In this document: in pieces, positions 62,196 through 64,000 of the stretch
How the letters are laid out: each line of letters begins with the position of its first letter
How positions within the stretch are numbered: position 1 is the stretch's first letter
NCBI GenBank assembly: GCA_012735215.1
Contig: JAAYHX010000023.1
Coordinates: 1 to 64,000 of the forward strand
Reading direction: 5' to 3'
DNA length: 64,000 nt
Origin: Tissierellia bacterium
GTDB lineage: Bacteria; Bacillota; Clostridia; Tissierellales; Tepidimicrobiaceae
Position numbers and translations under genes: made by a program
Notes under the pieces: model-generated
Database searches by the model: none
What the model was told of the DNA's origin: nothing
The model's input: the letters and a program-made list of their open reading frames with translations, nothing else

Positions 62196-63263
62196 ATGAT
62201 GAAACTTACAAAATTTAGGATTCTGCTTATCATTCTTGCTCTGGTTTCCATTATTATCACTGGCTGCAATAATGATAACAATAAGAGCAAATCCAACGAC
62301 CAACCCTTATCTAGAACAGAATTCATGATGGATACCATTTTAACCTTAAAGATATACGACAAGAAGGATAATAAAATACTAGATGAAGCCTTCAGCAGAT
62401 TGGAAGAAATTGAAAAGAGAATGAGTTCAACCATAGAAGATAGTGACGTAAGTTTGATAAATAAAAATGCAGGTATCGAGCCCGTTCAGGTTCATGATGA
62501 TGTCTATTATGTAATAGAGCAAGCTAAACACTATGCAAGCTTAAGCAATAGGGCCTTTGACCCCACTATAGGACCTTTAGTAGACCTGTGGAATATAAGT
62601 GGTGACGAAGAACAAACCAGGGACTCCATCCCAACCGATGAGGAGATTAAGTCTGCCTTGGCCTTAATAAACTCTGATGACTTGGAGTTGCTGGAGGACA
62701 ACAAGGTCTTCTTGAAGAGAAAGGGTATGAAGTTGGAACTAGGGGGAATAGTTAAAGGCTATGCTGCTGATGAGGTAAAGAGGATTTTTAAGGAAAATGG
62801 TGTAGAATCAGCCATAATAGATTTAGGTGGCAACATATACGCCATGGGTAAAAAGCTGGATGGAAGTCCTTGGAATATTGGCATTACCAATCCCTACAAC
62901 CCAGCTGCTAGTTTTGTAGGCATACTCAAGGCCCAAGATAAATCAATAGTTACATCAGGGGATTACGAAAGGTACTTTATCTACAAGGGCAAAAGGTATC
63001 ACCATATCATAGATACCAATACGGGATACCCTACAGAAAACCAAGTGACAAGTGTAAGCATCATCTCCGATAAGAGTATAGATGGGGACGCCCTATCTAC
63101 CACCCTATTTGTATTAGGGGTAGAAGAAGGGTTAAACCTTATAGACCAATTGGATGGCATAGAAGCCATATTCATTACCAAGGATAAGAAAGTAATACCT
63201 TCAGCAGGTATAAAAGACCACTTTACTTTGAGCAATGAGGAGTTTAAACTAGAGAACCAATAA
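62196..63263 (+). CDS. apbE: FAD:protein FMN transferase ApbE
   Basis: A 355-aa flavin transferase, a lipoprotein with lipobox ITGC (Cys near residue 23), acting outside the cell. Typical motifs: FMMDTILTLKIYDKK near residue 44, DLGGNIYAMGKK near residue 208, NPYNPAASF, TSGDYERYFIYKG near residue 251, YHHIIDTNTGYP and the metal-binding DGDALSTTLFVLG near residue 292. Targets in this window are RnfD, RnfG and the upstream lipoprotein. Either ATG (62196, 62199) fits the AAAGGA site. Confidence 0.95.
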   Translation: MMKLTKFRILLIILALVSIIITGCNNDNNKSKSNDQPLSRTEFMMDTILTLKIYDKKDNKILDEAFSRLEEIEKRMSSTIEDSDVSLINKNAGIEPVQVHDDVYYVIEQAKHYASLSNRAFDPTIGPLVDLWNISGDEEQTRDSIPTDEEIKSALALINSDDLELLEDNKVFLKRKGMKLELGGIVKGYAADEVKRIFKENGVESAIIDLGGNIYAMGKKLDGSPWNIGITNPYNPAASFVGILKAQDKSIVTSGDYERYFIYKGKRYHHIIDTNTGYPTENQVTSVSIISDKSIDGDALSTTLFVLGVEEGLNLIDQLDGIEAIFITKDKKVIPSAGIKDHFTLSNEEFKLENQ

Positions 63264-63283
63264 AGTGAATAAAGAGTAATAAA

Positions 63284-63322
63284 ACCCACCTGAGACAAAT
63301 ATCATATATTAGTAAGGTGGGT
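63284..63322 (+). promoter_or_regulatory. Hairpin covering the spoIVFA-like ribosome site
   Basis: ACCCACCT (63284-63291) is the complement of AGGTGGGT (63315-63322), with a 23-nt loop. The right arm is the ribosome site for the gene at 63329. Confidence 0.4.
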
Positions 63323-63328
63323 GAATTT

Positions 63329-64000
63329 ATGAATAAAAGGGTATATTCTAGGAATAATAAGATAATATTTAATTTCATAAAGAGAAGGTTTAGTCTGCGT
63401 AAGCAGCTGGCCAGTATCATTGGAGTTATCATCATACTCCTGTTTCTTCTTCTACTGAAGATGTTAAACACCAGCATTACAGAAAATATAATCCAGATAG
63501 TTGAAAGCAGTATAAATTACGAGTTTAACTTGAAGAAGGATGGGCAAACCATATTAAAATACGGCAAGAAGGCTCTAAAGCTACCTGAAAGAGCTCTAAC
63601 TGTTTTCAACATCTTGGACAGGGAAAAATATCCAGCCCCTATAGAAGGAAGCATCTACAAGCCCTTTGGTGAAATCAAATATCTAAATGGGAAAACATCC
63701 TTTAATAATGGTATAGACATAATGCCAAAGGAGGACACAGATCCAGCAGCAATCACTAAGGGGCTTGTTCGCAAGGTAGAGGATAGAAATAGCAAGGGCT
63801 ACTTCATAACAGTAGAACATGTAGATTTCACTACAGTCTATGGATACCTGGCAAAATCTTATGTAGAAGAAGGAGATACAGTAGAGCAGGGTACTAAGCT
63901 AGGCAGTCTAGGAACCAATAAGGATGGGAACAAGTACCTGCATTTTGAAATCTGGGTAGACAATAGCCCTGTAAATCCAATGGAATATATTTACTTTGAA
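63329..64000 (+). CDS. spoIVFA: SpoIVFA-like M23-family protein (partial, runs off the window)
   Basis: 224 codons are visible with no stop before the edge. One membrane helix (about residues 28-48) precedes a LytM/M23-type domain (about 110-224): SIYKPFGEIKYLNGKTSFNNGIDI, GYFITVEHVDFTTVYGYL and YLHFEIWVDNSPVNPMEYI. The zinc ligands are degenerate: HxxGxD is NNGID and HxH is HFE, as in non-enzymatic SpoIVFA, which restrains the SpoIVFB protease in sporulation. Position after minCDE agrees with the Bacillus order. AAGGTGGG precedes the ATG. Confidence 0.82.
   Translation, partial: MNKRVYSRNNKIIFNFIKRRFSLRKQLASIIGVIIILLFLLLLKMLNTSITENIIQIVESSINYEFNLKKDGQTILKYGKKALKLPERALTVFNILDREKYPAPIEGSIYKPFGEIKYLNGKTSFNNGIDIMPKEDTDPAAITKGLVRKVEDRNSKGYFITVEHVDFTTVYGYLAKSYVEEGDTVEQGTKLGSLGTNKDGNKYLHFEIWVDNSPVNPMEYIYFE

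Overview
The window is AT-rich chromosomal DNA of a strictly anaerobic, spore-forming low-GC Firmicute, most like Clostridia/Tissierellia. The evidence is strong GGAGG-type ribosome sites, many TTG and GTG starts, an Rnf complex, an anaerobic (class III) ribonucleotide reductase under a cobalamin riboswitch, a class I CoA-dehydratase activase, and a SpoIVFA-like gene after mreBCD-pbp2-minCDE. I saw no phage genes, transposases, rRNA genes or CRISPR array.

Layout. 1-300: three tRNA genes behind a consensus sigma-A promoter. 0.3-8.4 kb: a YprB-like exonuclease, an unrecognised 486-aa protein, a three-gene acyl-CoA dehydratase activase set, a spore-coat-like protein, and a beta-propeller-like protein with a 57-aa coiled-coil partner. 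8.4-12.7 kb: asparaginase, a probable minus-strand small RNA, a LUD protein, and a cysteine desulfurase-ThiI pair for tRNA thiolation. 12.8-16.6 kb: lemA, a TPM-domain gene and a znuABC-type metal transporter in one apparent operon. 16.8-21.2 kb: XRE-cupin regulator plus potABCD, with likely operators. 21.3-26 kb: HD-domain protein, membrane proteins, a lipoprotein and a secreted serpin. 26-29.1 kb: B12 riboswitch, nrdD, nrdG. 29.2-33.9 kb: an ECF sigma factor with its anti-sigma and its own promoter, an NADH:rubredoxin reductase-like flavoprotein and a beta-CASP nuclease.

33.9-39.6 kb holds the most unusual unit. A dipeptide/oligopeptide-type ABC transporter sits between an intact tRNA-Leu(CAA) and a decayed copy of a tRNA-Leu 3' half with its terminator. 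One permease gene is shifted to the -1 frame at a U-UUU-UUA run. The other permease is fused to an extracytoplasmic M28 aminopeptidase-like domain that has lost four of its five zinc ligands. No binding-protein gene lies in the cassette, so the dead peptidase domain may be the receptor.

39.7-45.6 kb: polA, coaE, a lytic transglycosylase, a peptide-binding lipoprotein and tRNA-Leu(GAG). 46-52.2 kb: rnfCDGEAB followed by a NusG-domain-II protein and a Gx transporter. 52.2-64 kb: maf-radC-mreBCD-pbp2-minCDE, the conserved division and elongation cluster, then an FMN-binding lipoprotein and its flavin transferase ApbE, and finally a truncated spoIVFA-like gene at the window edge. ApbE probably flavinylates RnfD, RnfG and the lipoprotein, which ties the last part to the Rnf operon.

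Start codons were set by ribosome-site spacing, so many lie inside the longest open frame. All family names come from reading the sequence, without database searches.
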